Program-made: the position numbers and the translations under genes
Part shown: positions 24,951 to 34,413 of the stretch, in pieces
Layout: every line of letters starts with the position of its first letter
Position numbering within the stretch: the stretch's first letter is position 1
The notes under the pieces: model-generated
The model's database searches: none
The model's input: only the letters and a program-made list of their open reading frames with translations
What the model was told of the DNA's origin: nothing
NCBI RefSeq assembly: GCF_028369295.1
Contig: NZ_JAQMYP010000002.1
Location: forward strand, 186,001-250,000
Direction: 5' to 3'
Length of the DNA: 64,000 nt
DNA from: Streptomyces sp. HD
GTDB taxonomy: Bacteria > Actinomycetota > Actinomycetes > Streptomycetales > Streptomycetaceae

Positions 24951-25395
24951 GCCGGGTGGGGCTCACGCGTCGGACTTGGCGCGATTGTCGGCATGTGGCG
25001 TGTGTGATCGTTTATGTGCGTTCTGTGTGGCGATGTGTTGACAAGTTCGCGGATTTGCAACGAAGTCGTTCAACTGCCGGGCTAGCGTGGTCGGTTGTCG
25101 GGCTCTGAGTGGTCGATTTGGGGCGGTCCGGGGACGTCCCGTGTGGCGGCAAGGGCTTACTGCCAGGGTTGTGTCGGACGGCGACGGGAGCCGGTGGAAC
25201 ACTGGACGAGACCTGCCGGGCGTGCAACGGTGCACGCCCGCAGTCCCAATGCTCCCGTGCGCCCCCACCCCGGGAACTGAGATCCTTACTGGGCGCATCC
25301 CTGTGGGTAGCCAGAACGGGGACTCGGCAGCGGGCACCACGCGCGGGGGAACGCGAGAAACACCAGCACGAACCGGGGGGAAGAGGGGGGAAGCA
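24951..25395. other. Intergenic region with inverted repeat
   Basis: There is no gene in these 445 bases. It contains a clean inverted repeat, GGGCGTGCA-ACGG-TGCACGCCC (25218-25239, 9-base arms), which could be an operator or a leader hairpin for the HTH gene at 25396, and a TTGACA (25038-25043) without a matching -10 at 17-18 bases. The ribosome site GGGGGAAG precedes 25396. Confidence 0.5.
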
Positions 25396-26694
25396 ATGCC
25401 TCGTTGGAGGGCCTTGCCGGATGAACTCGATCCGCAGGTCAGGGAGTTCGCGAGTCAGCTGCGGCGGCTCGTGGACCGCAGCGGTCTGAGCATCGCGGCG
25501 CTGGCCGACCGCACGGGATACAGCAAGACGTCCTGGGAGCGGTATCTGAACGGGCGGCTGCTCGCGCCCAAGGGCGCGATCGTGGCGCTCGCCGAGGTCA
25601 CCGGCACCAATCCGGTTCACCTGACGACCATGTGGGAGCTCGCCGAACGCGCCTGGAGCCGTTCGGAGATGCGCCACGACATGACCATGGAGGCCATCCG
25701 GATCTCCCAGGCGCGCGCCGCGCTGAGCGAGTTCGGCCCGCCGCCCGCGAACGCCAAGGGAAGCGCCAAGGGGAGCACCAAGGCGGCCAAGCCCGCGCGC
25801 AGGGGCGGCAGTGCCACGGCCGCGCCCACGCCCGGGGTGGCGGGGCCGGCCGGGGTCGCCCCGACCGTGCCGCCCGCGGTGCCGGTGCAGCCCACGGCGC
25901 CGGAGGTTCGGGACGCGGTGGTCCGGGACTCGGGAGTTCGCGATTCCGTCGGGGACGACCTCCGGGAGGTCGGGGACTCCGGGGGCAACTCGTGGAAGCT
26001 GGCCGGGTATCGGGGGCCGGCGCCGACGGGTACCCCGGGGGCCGGTACGACGTCTTCCGGGGCGTCCGCCGGGTCCGGGGCCGCCGGCGCGGAGCCGGGG
26101 CCTGCCTGGACGCCCGGGACGCCCGGTCCGTACGGCGAGCCTCCGCAAGGGCCGCGTCCGGGGAGCAGGGCCGCCACTCGCGGTGGCTCCGGCGGTGGCG
26201 GTGGGAAGCGGCGGCTGACGATGTTCCTCGCGGGGGTCGTCGGTGTGCTGGTCGTGATCGCGGCGGTCTTCTACATCACCGACGGCGGCAGCGCGAAGAA
26301 GAACGAGGACGCCACCAAGTCGCCCTCGCCGACCGCTTCGGCCGACACCGACCTGCCGGCCGGGGTGAAGTGCAGCGGTGCCTCCTGCACCGGCAAGGAC
26401 GCGGAGGCCATGGGGTGCAGCGGTGCCCTCGTGACGACGGCCAAGACTACGACGGTGGGTACGACCGTGGTCGAGGTGCGCTACAGCGAGGCCTGCGGCG
26501 CGGCGTGGGGCCGTATCACCCGGGCCGCGCAGGGCGACGAGGTCGTGGTGACGGTCGGCAAGGCCAAGGAGAGCGGGTCGATCACCGCCGCCGGGGACAC
26601 GATCGCGTACACGCCGATGGTGGCCGTGAAGGACGCGGGCGAGGCGAAGGCCTGCGCGACGCTGGCCGTTGGGCAGGAGGGCTGCACCCGGTAA
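25396..26694 (+). CDS. Membrane-anchored HTH protein with extracellular DUF2690-like domain
   Basis: 432 aa, ATG 25396 preceded by GGGGGAAGCA. HTH at residues 5-85 (LDPQVREFASQLRRLVDRSG; IAALADRTGYSKTSWERYLN). A low-complexity Ala/Gly/Pro linker of about 180 residues follows, then a membrane helix (MFLAGVVGVLVVIAAVFYI, near 275) and an external domain with paired cysteines (VKCSGASCTGKDAEAMGCSG; VEVRYSEACGAAWGRI), which matches the DUF2690 pattern. The topology is that of a one-component transmembrane regulator: cytoplasmic DNA-binding, external cysteine-rich sensor. A strong U-tract terminator follows. Confidence 0.85.
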   Translation: MPRWRALPDELDPQVREFASQLRRLVDRSGLSIAALADRTGYSKTSWERYLNGRLLAPKGAIVALAEVTGTNPVHLTTMWELAERAWSRSEMRHDMTMEAIRISQARAALSEFGPPPANAKGSAKGSTKAAKPARRGGSATAAPTPGVAGPAGVAPTVPPAVPVQPTAPEVRDAVVRDSGVRDSVGDDLREVGDSGGNSWKLAGYRGPAPTGTPGAGTTSSGASAGSGAAGAEPGPAWTPGTPGPYGEPPQGPRPGSRAATRGGSGGGGGKRRLTMFLAGVVGVLVVIAAVFYITDGGSAKKNEDATKSPSPTASADTDLPAGVKCSGASCTGKDAEAMGCSGALVTTAKTTTVGTTVVEVRYSEACGAAWGRITRAAQGDEVVVTVGKAKESGSITAAGDTIAYTPMVAVKDAGEAKACATLAVGQEGCTR

Positions 26695-26782
26695 AAGAAG
26701 TTCGGGTGGGCAGGAATGGGTGCCGGCAAAGTGGGCACGCGCACCGTACCCCCACGGGAGTCCGGCATCGGTACCCCCACCC

Positions 26783-26823
26783 GGCGGCCGCCAGGTCCCC
26801 CTCTCCCGGACCCGGCGGCCGCC
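26783..26823 (+). terminator. Strong rho-independent terminator with T-run
   Basis: GGCGGCCGCCAGGTCC (26783-26798) pairs with GGACCCGGCGGCCGCC (26808-26823) with one mismatch and a 9-base loop, followed by CCCCTTTTTTG. This is one of the few classical U-tract terminators in the window. It separates the DUF2690 gene from mdh. Confidence 0.9.
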
Positions 26824-26861
26824 CCCTTTTTTGTCTCCTTCGCCCCGGCGTTCGTCACTGA

Positions 26862-28013
<1,152 letters not shown>

Positions 28014-28053
28014 GTCGGCCTCATCTGAGTCCACGGTTCTGTCACGAACCTGC

Positions 28054-28091
28054 GCGGGCCCCGTTCCGGTTGCTTCCGGAGCGGGGCCCGC
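28054..28091 (+). terminator. Terminator after mdh
   Basis: GCGGGCCCCGTTCCGG (28054-28069) pairs with CCGGAGCGGGGCCCGC (28076-28091) with one mismatch around TTGCTT, followed by GGCCGTTTTCG. Confidence 0.88.
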
Positions 28092-28150
28092 GGCCGTTTT
28101 CGCCGCTAGCGTCGGAAGCAGTACGCATGGGGTGATTCGGGGGACTTGCC

Positions 28151-29032
28151 ATGAGTGGATGGGGCGGCAACAGCAGCGGCAACAGCGACGGCCACAGCTC
28201 CGGTTCGTGGGCGGAGCACGAGCCGAGCGAGGAGAGAGGCCAGGCGGCCTGGGCCGCCGCGCGGGAGCCGGTCACCCCACCGCCGTGGGCGTCGGCCCGG
28301 ACCCAGACCTTCTCGACGCCCTCGTACGAACCGCCTCCTGCGCAGCCCTCACCTGCCCACATCCAGCCCGCACCTGCCCGCGTCCGCCGCCTTCTGCTCG
28401 TCCTCGTCACCGCGGCCGTCCTCGGAGCGGGCGTCGGCACCGGTGTCTGGTTCCTCATCCGCGACGACTCCACGGCGGGCGGGAGAGCCGTGGGGACCCC
28501 GCTGCCGAGCGTCTCCGTCACCACCCCGTCGGCATCCGTGGGCAACTCCCCTTCGGCGTCCGCCTCACTGTCCTCACCCGCCGGCTACCGCCGCGCCCAG
28601 GACCCCGTCGGCTACACCCTCCACGTTCCCGAGGGCTGGATCCGCAGGCAGGAGCAGGGTGTGAAGGCCCCGGTCGTCCACTACGACTCGCCGGACGGCG
28701 ACCGCGGACTGCAGATCTTCGCGCTCTCGGAGGACACCCCGGCCGAGTCCCTCGACCTCGCCGAGAACGACCCCGGCTACGGCTACGCGAACCAGCCCGG
28801 CTACCAGCCCCTGCGGCGCGCCTCGGCTGCCGGCTGGTCCGAGGTCACCTACCGCTACGACGACGAGAACAAGGGCCCGCGCCAGGTCATCGACCACCGC
28901 TTCGAGGCCGTCGACGGCACGCTCTACGCGATCCGCGCCGCCGGCCCCGAGTCCCTGTCCCCGGAACTGGTCCGCGAACCGCTCACCGCGGCGCTGGAGT
29001 CCTTCTGCCCGGCGGGCGGCCGGTGCCGGTGA
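28151..29032 (+). CDS. Single-pass membrane protein with external domain
   Basis: 293 aa, ATG 28151. A Ser/Gly/Pro-rich cytoplasmic part of about 75 residues, then one membrane helix (LLLVLVTAAVLGAGVGTGVW, near 82-101), a Ser/Thr/Pro spacer and an external domain of about 150 residues (QDPVGYTLHVPEGWIRRQEQ; GLQIFALSEDTPAESLDLAE; LYAIRAAGPESLSPELVREP) that resembles the PsbP/LpqN-like or DUF-type ligand folds common on actinobacterial surfaces, though I cannot name the family. One of the only cysteine-bearing stretches is FCPAGGRC at the end. No known function. Confidence 0.8.
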   Translation: MSGWGGNSSGNSDGHSSGSWAEHEPSEERGQAAWAAAREPVTPPPWASARTQTFSTPSYEPPPAQPSPAHIQPAPARVRRLLLVLVTAAVLGAGVGTGVWFLIRDDSTAGGRAVGTPLPSVSVTTPSASVGNSPSASASLSSPAGYRRAQDPVGYTLHVPEGWIRRQEQGVKAPVVHYDSPDGDRGLQIFALSEDTPAESLDLAENDPGYGYANQPGYQPLRRASAAGWSEVTYRYDDENKGPRQVIDHRFEAVDGTLYAIRAAGPESLSPELVREPLTAALESFCPAGGRCR

Positions 29033-29049
29033 CCCCGGTCGATCCGGCC

Positions 29050-29955
29050 TCAGCGGTCCAGACGCTTCTCGAACCAGTGACTCGCATAGACGTTGTCGTC
29101 GTACGCCGGGATCTCCCTATACCCGCACGCCCGGTACATCGCCTGTGCCTCCTTGAGCGCGGCGTGCGTGTCGAGGCGTACGACGGTGAAGTCCCGTGCG
29201 GACGCCTCGCGTTCCAGGGCGTCGAGCAGACGGCGGGCCAGGCCCAGGCGGCGGGCGTCGCGGTGCACCCAGACGTGGCGGATCTCGCCGACGCCGGGTT
29301 CCAGGCGCCGTAGCGCGCCGCAGCCCACGGGGCGGCCCTCCTCGTAGGCGACGAAGAACGCGCCTGCCTCGCCGGACACCTCGTGCGGCCGTACCAGGTC
29401 GCCCTTGTCGAACCCCTCGGGGAACCGCTCGTCGATGTCGTCCGCGTAGGCGTCCAGACAGGCCAGGGCGTCCCGGGTCGCGCCGTCGACGAGGTCGACG
29501 GTGATGCCCGCGAGGCGCAGGAGCCGCTGGGCCGTGGCCATGGCCCGGGTCAGCTCGGCGCGCTGCGGCGGGGTCAGGCCTTCGAGCAGCCCGGCGACGA
29601 CCGCGCCGGCCCGCCGGTTCTGCTCCGTCAGCTCCACCCGCCCGGCCCGGGTCGGTTCGATCATGCGCAGCCGGTTGTCCCGCGGGTGGGCGCTCAGCCG
29701 GACCATGCCCTGGGCCTCCAGGGCCTTCGCCATTCGGCTCAGGTATCCGGCGTCCAGGCCGAGCCGGCTCCTCAGCTCGCGCAGTGACGCGCCGTCCCCG
29801 ATCTCGAACAGCAGCCGGGCCTCGCCCAGCGGGCGGTCCTGACCGAGGTAGTGGTCGTCCAGTACGCCGATGCGGCGCGTGAAGTAGCGGTTGAAGTGGC
29901 GAAAGGCCGTCACATGCTCCGCAGCCACCGGCGCCGGGGGCTCCATGGGTTCCAT
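29050..29955 (-). CDS. MarR-family regulator fused to GNAT acetyltransferase
   Basis: 301 aa from ATG 29955; a second in-frame ATG at 29946 is possible. Residues 10-140 are a MarR winged helix (LREARLLFEIGDGASLRELR-type, LDAGYLSRMAKALEAQGMVR, RDNRLRMIEPTRAGRVEL). Residues 155-300 are a GNAT domain (FFVAYEEGRPVGCGALRRLE; RHVWVHRDARRLGLARRLLD; YRACGYREIPAY). MarR-GNAT fusions of this length are a known family. The start is only six bases from a TTTGACT/AGTCAAA palindrome with no ribosome site, so the mRNA may be nearly leaderless and autorepressed. It is divergent from the betaine genes, which it may control. Confidence 0.9.
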   Translation of the reverse strand: MEPMEPPAPVAAEHVTAFRHFNRYFTRRIGVLDDHYLGQDRPLGEARLLFEIGDGASLRELRSRLGLDAGYLSRMAKALEAQGMVRLSAHPRDNRLRMIEPTRAGRVELTEQNRRAGAVVAGLLEGLTPPQRAELTRAMATAQRLLRLAGITVDLVDGATRDALACLDAYADDIDERFPEGFDKGDLVRPHEVSGEAGAFFVAYEEGRPVGCGALRRLEPGVGEIRHVWVHRDARRLGLARRLLDALEREASARDFTVVRLDTHAALKEAQAMYRACGYREIPAYDDNVYASHWFEKRLDR

Positions 29956-29960
29956 ATTTA

Positions 29961-29976
29961 TTTGACTTTAGTCAAA
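29961..29976. promoter_or_regulatory. MarR-type operator palindrome
   Basis: TTTGACT-TT-AGTCAAA: perfect 7-base arms around two central bases, in an AT-rich patch between the MarR-GNAT gene (start 29955) and the betaine genes (start 30174). Size and symmetry match MarR-family sites. TTGACT on the minus strand also resembles a -35. Confidence 0.7.
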
Positions 29977-30173
29977 GATCACGTGCTGGTCTATGGTCGT
30001 ACCTCCGAGCTGTGTCCCTTTTTGTCATGTTTGGGTGAATGTTCAGTGATGCACCGCACTTTCCGCCCCTGATTGCGCATGCAATGCGAGACCGGGGGCA
30101 GGCGGAGACGGTCCTATGAGTGACACCTGTGTGACTCAGGGGCGCTGAACAGGAACGGAAGGCAACACCGATC

Positions 30174-31700
30174 ATGACCGGACAGCAGGCGCGGCAGGAG
30201 CCGCAGACGATTCACGCGGGCGGCGAGTGGCGCGAGGCCGCCTCGGGTGCCACGCGCGACATTCTCGACCCCGCGGACGCCCTGCCGTTCGCCGTGGTCG
30301 CGGAGGGTGACGAGAAGGACGTCGACCTGGCCGTGGCGGCCGCCCATCGAGCCTTCGACGGAGGGCAGGGGGAGTGGCCCCGCACACCGGTCGCCGAGCG
30401 CGCCGCGCTGCTGCGCCGCGTCGCCGACCTGCTCGTACGCGACCGCGAGACGCTCGGGCTGCTGGAGAGCCGCGACGCCGGCAAGACCGTCGAGGAGGGC
30501 CGGGTCGACATCGACTGTGTCGCCGACGCCTTCCGCTACTTCGCCGAGCTGGTCGCCGCCGAGGCCCCGGGCCGGGTCGTGGACGCGGGCTCGGCCGACA
30601 TCCACAGCGTCGTCGTACACGAGCCGGTCGGTGTGTGCGCGCTGATCACGCCCTGGAACTACCCCCTCCTCCAGGCCAGCTGGAAGATCGCGCCCGCGCT
30701 CGCCGCCGGGAACACCTTCGTCGTCAAGCCCAGCGAGATCACCCCGCTGACGACCATCGCGCTCATCGAGCTGCTCGTCGAGGCGGGGCTGCCGACCGGT
30801 GTCGCCAACATCGTCACCGGCCCCGGTCACTCCGTCGGCGCCCGGCTCGCCGAGCACCCCGACGTCGACCTCGTCTCCTTCACCGGTGGCCTGGTCAGCG
30901 GCACCAAGGTGGCCCAGGCCGCCGCGCCCGGCGTCAAGAAGGTCGCCCTCGAACTCGGCGGCAAGAACCCCAACGTCGTCTTCGCCGACGCCTGCGCCAC
31001 CGACGAGGCCTTCGACACCGCCGTCGACCAGGCCCTCAACGCCGCCTTCATCCACAGCGGCCAGGTCTGCTCGGCGGGCGGCCGCCTGATCATCGAGGAG
31101 TCCGTGCGGGACCGTTTCGTCGCCGAGCTGGCGCGCCGGGCCTCGCGCATCCGGCTGGGCCGCGGCACCGAGGGCGGCGTCGAGTGCGGGCCGCTCGTCT
31201 CCGAGCAGCAGCGCGCCAAGGTCGAGGCGTACGTCGAGTCCGCGCTTCAGGAGGGCGCGGTGCTGCGCTCCGGCGGCAAGCGCCCCGAGGCCGGCCACAC
31301 CAGGCCCGCCACCGGCTACTTCTACGAGCCGACCGTCCTCGACCACTGCCACCGCGAGATGCGCGTCGTACGGGAGGAGGTCTTCGGGCCGGTCCTCACC
31401 GTGGAGACCTTCCGCACCGAGGACGAGGCCATCGCCCTCGCCAACGACACCGAGTACGGCCTCGCCGGCGCCGTCTGGACCGCCGACGCGGGCCGGGCCC
31501 GGCGCGTCGCGGGACGGCTGCGCCACGGCACCGTCTGGATCAACGACTTCCACCCGTACCTACCGCAGGCGGAGTGGGGCGGCTTCGGCAAGAGCGGGGT
31601 GGGCCGTGAGCTCGGCCCCGCCGGACTCGCCGAATACCGCGAGACCAAGCACGTCTACCAGAACCTCGCGCCCGGGCCGGTGCGCTGGTTCGCGGGCTGA
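30174..31700 (+). CDS. betB: Aldehyde dehydrogenase, probably betaine-aldehyde dehydrogenase
   Basis: 508 aa, ATG 30174 with GGAAGG upstream. NAD(P)-dependent aldehyde dehydrogenase superfamily: PWNYPLLQASWKIAPALAAG (cofactor site), FTGGLVSGTKVAQAAAPGVK, the glutamate in LELGGKNPNVVFAD, the catalytic cysteine in SGQVCSAGGRL, and EVFGPVLTVETF. Its position directly before a choline-dehydrogenase-like GMC gene and a glycine-betaine importer argues for betaine aldehyde as substrate, making the osmoprotectant glycine betaine. The assignment rests on context, since the superfamily is broad. Confidence 0.85.
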   Translation: MTGQQARQEPQTIHAGGEWREAASGATRDILDPADALPFAVVAEGDEKDVDLAVAAAHRAFDGGQGEWPRTPVAERAALLRRVADLLVRDRETLGLLESRDAGKTVEEGRVDIDCVADAFRYFAELVAAEAPGRVVDAGSADIHSVVVHEPVGVCALITPWNYPLLQASWKIAPALAAGNTFVVKPSEITPLTTIALIELLVEAGLPTGVANIVTGPGHSVGARLAEHPDVDLVSFTGGLVSGTKVAQAAAPGVKKVALELGGKNPNVVFADACATDEAFDTAVDQALNAAFIHSGQVCSAGGRLIIEESVRDRFVAELARRASRIRLGRGTEGGVECGPLVSEQQRAKVEAYVESALQEGAVLRSGGKRPEAGHTRPATGYFYEPTVLDHCHREMRVVREEVFGPVLTVETFRTEDEAIALANDTEYGLAGAVWTADAGRARRVAGRLRHGTVWINDFHPYLPQAEWGGFGKSGVGRELGPAGLAEYRETKHVYQNLAPGPVRWFAG

Positions 31701-31756
31701 CCTCCCCATGACACCCCCGAGTCAGCCCTGATCAACCCCCCTTGGAGTACCACCCC

Positions 31757-33286
31757 ATGCCCGAGAAGACCCACGAGTACGACTACGTCGTCATCGGCGG
31801 CGGCACCGCAGGCTCCGTCATCGCCTCCCGCCTCACCGAGAACCCGGACGTCACCGTCGCCGTCATCGAAGGCGGCCCCAGCGACGTGGACAGGGACGAC
31901 GTCCTCACCCTGCGCCGCTGGATGGGCCTGCTCGGCGGTGAGCTGGACTACGACTACCCGACCACCGAGCAGCCCCGCGGCAACTCCCACATCCGGCACA
32001 GCCGCGCCCGCGTGCTCGGCGGGTGTTCGAGCCACAACACCCTCATCGCCTTCAAGCCGCTGCCGTCCGACTGGGACGAATGGGAGGAGGCCGGCGCCAA
32101 GGGCTGGGGCGCGGTGCCCATGGAGGCGTACTACGCGCGTCTGAAGAACAACATCGTCCCGGTCGACGAGAAGGACCGGAACGCCATCGCCCGTGACTTC
32201 GTCGACGCCGCTCAGGGCGCACTCGGCGTCCCCCGCGTCGAGGGCTTCAACAAGCAGCCCTTCACCGAGGGCGTCGGCTTCTTCGACCTCGCCTACCACC
32301 CCGAGAACAACAAGCGTTCCTCGGCGTCGGTGGCGTATCTGCACCCCGTGATGGACGAGCGCGACAACCTCACCATCCTGCTGGAGACCTGGGCCTACCG
32401 GCTGGAGCTGAACGGCACCCACGCCGAGGGCGTCCACGTGCGCACCAAGGACGGCGAGGAACTGCTGATCCGCGCCCGAGGCGAGGTCGTCCTGTGCGCG
32501 GGCGCCGTCGACACGCCCCGCCTGCTGATGCACTCCGGCATCGGGCGCCGCCAGGACCTGGAGGCGCTGGGCATCCCGGTCGTCCACGACCTGCCGGGCG
32601 TCGGCGAGAACCTGCTCGACCACCCCGAGTCGGTGATCGTCTGGGAGACCGACGGACCGATCCCGGACAACTCCGCGATGGACTCCGACGCGGGCCTCTT
32701 CGTGCGCCGCGACCCCGAACACCAGGGCCCGGACCTGATGTTCCACTTCTACCAGGTCCCGTTCACGGACAACCCGGAGCGCCTCGGCTACCAGCGGCCG
32801 GAGTTCGGCGTCTCGATGACCCCGAACATCCCCAAGCCGAAGAGCCGCGGCCGGCTGTACCTGACCAGCGCCGACCCGGCCGTGAAGCCCGCGCTCGACT
32901 TCCGGTACTTCACCGACGAGGACGACTACGACGGCCGCACCCTCGTCGACGGCATCAGGATCGCCCGAGAGATCGCCAAGACCGAACCGCTCGCCGGCTG
33001 GCTCAAGCGCGAGGTGTGCCCCGGCCCGGAGGTCACCGGCGACGAGGAGCTCAGCGAGTACGCGCGCAAGGTCGCGCACACCGTGTACCACCCGGCGGGC
33101 ACCTGCCGTATGGGCGCCGCCGACGATGAACTGGCCGTGGTGGACCCGCAGTTGCGGATCCGCGGCCTGAACGGAATCCGAATCGCCGACGCCTCCGTCT
33201 TCCCGACGATGACCGCCGTGAACCCGATGATCGGGGTGCTCATGGTCGGGGAGAAGGCCGTCGACCTGATGGGAGGTGAGGCGTGA
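31757..33286 (+). CDS. betA: GMC-family oxidoreductase, probably choline dehydrogenase-like
   Basis: 509 aa. ATG 31757 chosen since TTGGAG (31742-31747) is its ribosome site rather than an upstream TTG start. FAD-binding [16 protein letters not shown] at the N-terminus, [15 protein letters not shown] (GMC signature 1 region), [17 protein letters not shown] (signature 2), and the C-terminal HPAGTCRMG and [15 protein letters not shown] with the catalytic His/Asn. It is 56 bases after the aldehyde dehydrogenase gene and abuts the transporter ATPase gene. Choline oxidation to betaine aldehyde is inferred from this context; other alcohols are possible. Confidence 0.85.
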   Translation: MPEKTHEYDYVVIGGGTAGSVIASRLTENPDVTVAVIEGGPSDVDRDDVLTLRRWMGLLGGELDYDYPTTEQPRGNSHIRHSRARVLGGCSSHNTLIAFKPLPSDWDEWEEAGAKGWGAVPMEAYYARLKNNIVPVDEKDRNAIARDFVDAAQGALGVPRVEGFNKQPFTEGVGFFDLAYHPENNKRSSASVAYLHPVMDERDNLTILLETWAYRLELNGTHAEGVHVRTKDGEELLIRARGEVVLCAGAVDTPRLLMHSGIGRRQDLEALGIPVVHDLPGVGENLLDHPESVIVWETDGPIPDNSAMDSDAGLFVRRDPEHQGPDLMFHFYQVPFTDNPERLGYQRPEFGVSMTPNIPKPKSRGRLYLTSADPAVKPALDFRYFTDEDDYDGRTLVDGIRIAREIAKTEPLAGWLKREVCPGPEVTGDEELSEYARKVAHTVYHPAGTCRMGAADDELAVVDPQLRIRGLNGIRIADASVFPTMTAVNPMIGVLMVGEKAVDLMGGEA

Positions 33287-34413
33287 TGAGTACGACCCCT
33301 CAGACGGCGCCGCAGAACACGACGCCCGAGACCCGCAAGCCCCCGGCCGAGACGCCGGTCTTCTCCGTCGAAGGCCTGTGGAAGGTCTTCGGCCCCAAGC
33401 CGCACCTGGTCCCCGCCGACCCGGAACTGACCGAGCTCACCCCCGCCGAACTGCGCACCCGCACCGGCTGCACGGCAGCCGTCAGAGACGTGTCCTTCGA
33501 CGTCCGCAAGGGCGAGGTCTTCGTCGTCATGGGCCTGTCCGGCTCCGGCAAGTCCACGCTGGTGCGCTGTCTGACCCGGCTGATCGAACCGACGGCCGGC
33601 ACGATAGCCATCGACGGCGAGGACGTCCGCGCCATGGACAAGACCCGGCTGCGCGAACTGCGCCGCCACCGCGCCGCGATGGTCTTCCAGCACTTCGGCC
33701 TGCTGCCCCACCGCACGGTCCTGGACAACGTGGCGTACGGCCTGGAGATCCAGGGCGTCGGCAAGGCGGAACGCCGTGAGCGGGCCGCCGCCGTGGTCGC
33801 CAAGGTCGGCCTGGAGGGCATGGAGCACCGCAGGCCGGGCCAGCTCTCCGGCGGTCAGCGCCAGCGCGTCGGCCTGGCCCGAGCCCTGGCGGTGGACCCC
33901 GAGGTGCTGCTCTTCGACGAGCCGTTCAGCGCGCTCGACCCGCTGATCCGGCGGGACATGCAGGAGGAGGTCGTCCGACTGCACCGCGAGGAGGGCCGCA
34001 CCATGGTCTTCATCACGCACGACCTCAGCGAGGCCCTCAAGCTCGGCGACCGCATCGCCCTCATGCGCGACGGCCGCGTCGTCCAGCTCGGCACCCCCGA
34101 GGAGATCGTGGGCTCCCCGGCCGACGACTACGTCCGCGAGTTCGTCCGTGACGTCCCGCGCGAACAGGTCCTCACGGTCCGTACGGCCATGCGCACCGCG
34201 TCGGCCGACGAGGCCGGCAGCGGACCGGCCCTCGCGCCGGACGCGACGGTGTCCGAGGCCATCGAGGCCGTGGCGCGCACCGGGGCCCCGGCCCGCGTCA
34301 TGGAGGACGGCCGCTGCCTGGGCGTGGTCGACCACGAGGGGCTTCTCGGCATCGTCGCGGGGACGGAGCAGCCCGTCGCAGCGGGAACGGAGCAGGCGAA
34401 GGAGGTGGTGTGA
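33286..34413 (+). CDS. opuAA: Glycine-betaine/proline ABC importer, ATP-binding protein
   Basis: 375 aa from ATG 33286 (a GTG at 33283 is also in frame), overlapping the previous stop by one base with GGGAGGTGAG upstream. Walker [13 protein letters not shown]-loop [20 protein letters not shown], signature [16 protein letters not shown], Walker [14 protein letters not shown] and H-loop [14 protein letters not shown]. The long N-terminal part before Walker A (about 75 residues, [20 protein letters not shown]) and the C-terminal extension after the ATPase, possibly a weak CBS-like regulatory tail, match OpuA/ProV types. Confidence 0.93.
   Translation: MSTTPQTAPQNTTPETRKPPAETPVFSVEGLWKVFGPKPHLVPADPELTELTPAELRTRTGCTAAVRDVSFDVRKGEVFVVMGLSGSGKSTLVRCLTRLIEPTAGTIAIDGEDVRAMDKTRLRELRRHRAAMVFQHFGLLPHRTVLDNVAYGLEIQGVGKAERRERAAAVVAKVGLEGMEHRRPGQLSGGQRQRVGLARALAVDPEVLLFDEPFSALDPLIRRDMQEEVVRLHREEGRTMVFITHDLSEALKLGDRIALMRDGRVVQLGTPEEIVGSPADDYVREFVRDVPREQVLTVRTAMRTASADEAGSGPALAPDATVSEAIEAVARTGAPARVMEDGRCLGVVDHEGLLGIVAGTEQPVAAGTEQAKEVV

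Noticed and set aside
31742..31756. TTG 31742 as the start of the GMC oxidoreductase
   Set aside because: TTGGAG is a better ribosome site for ATG 31757; the five extra residues are unconserved.
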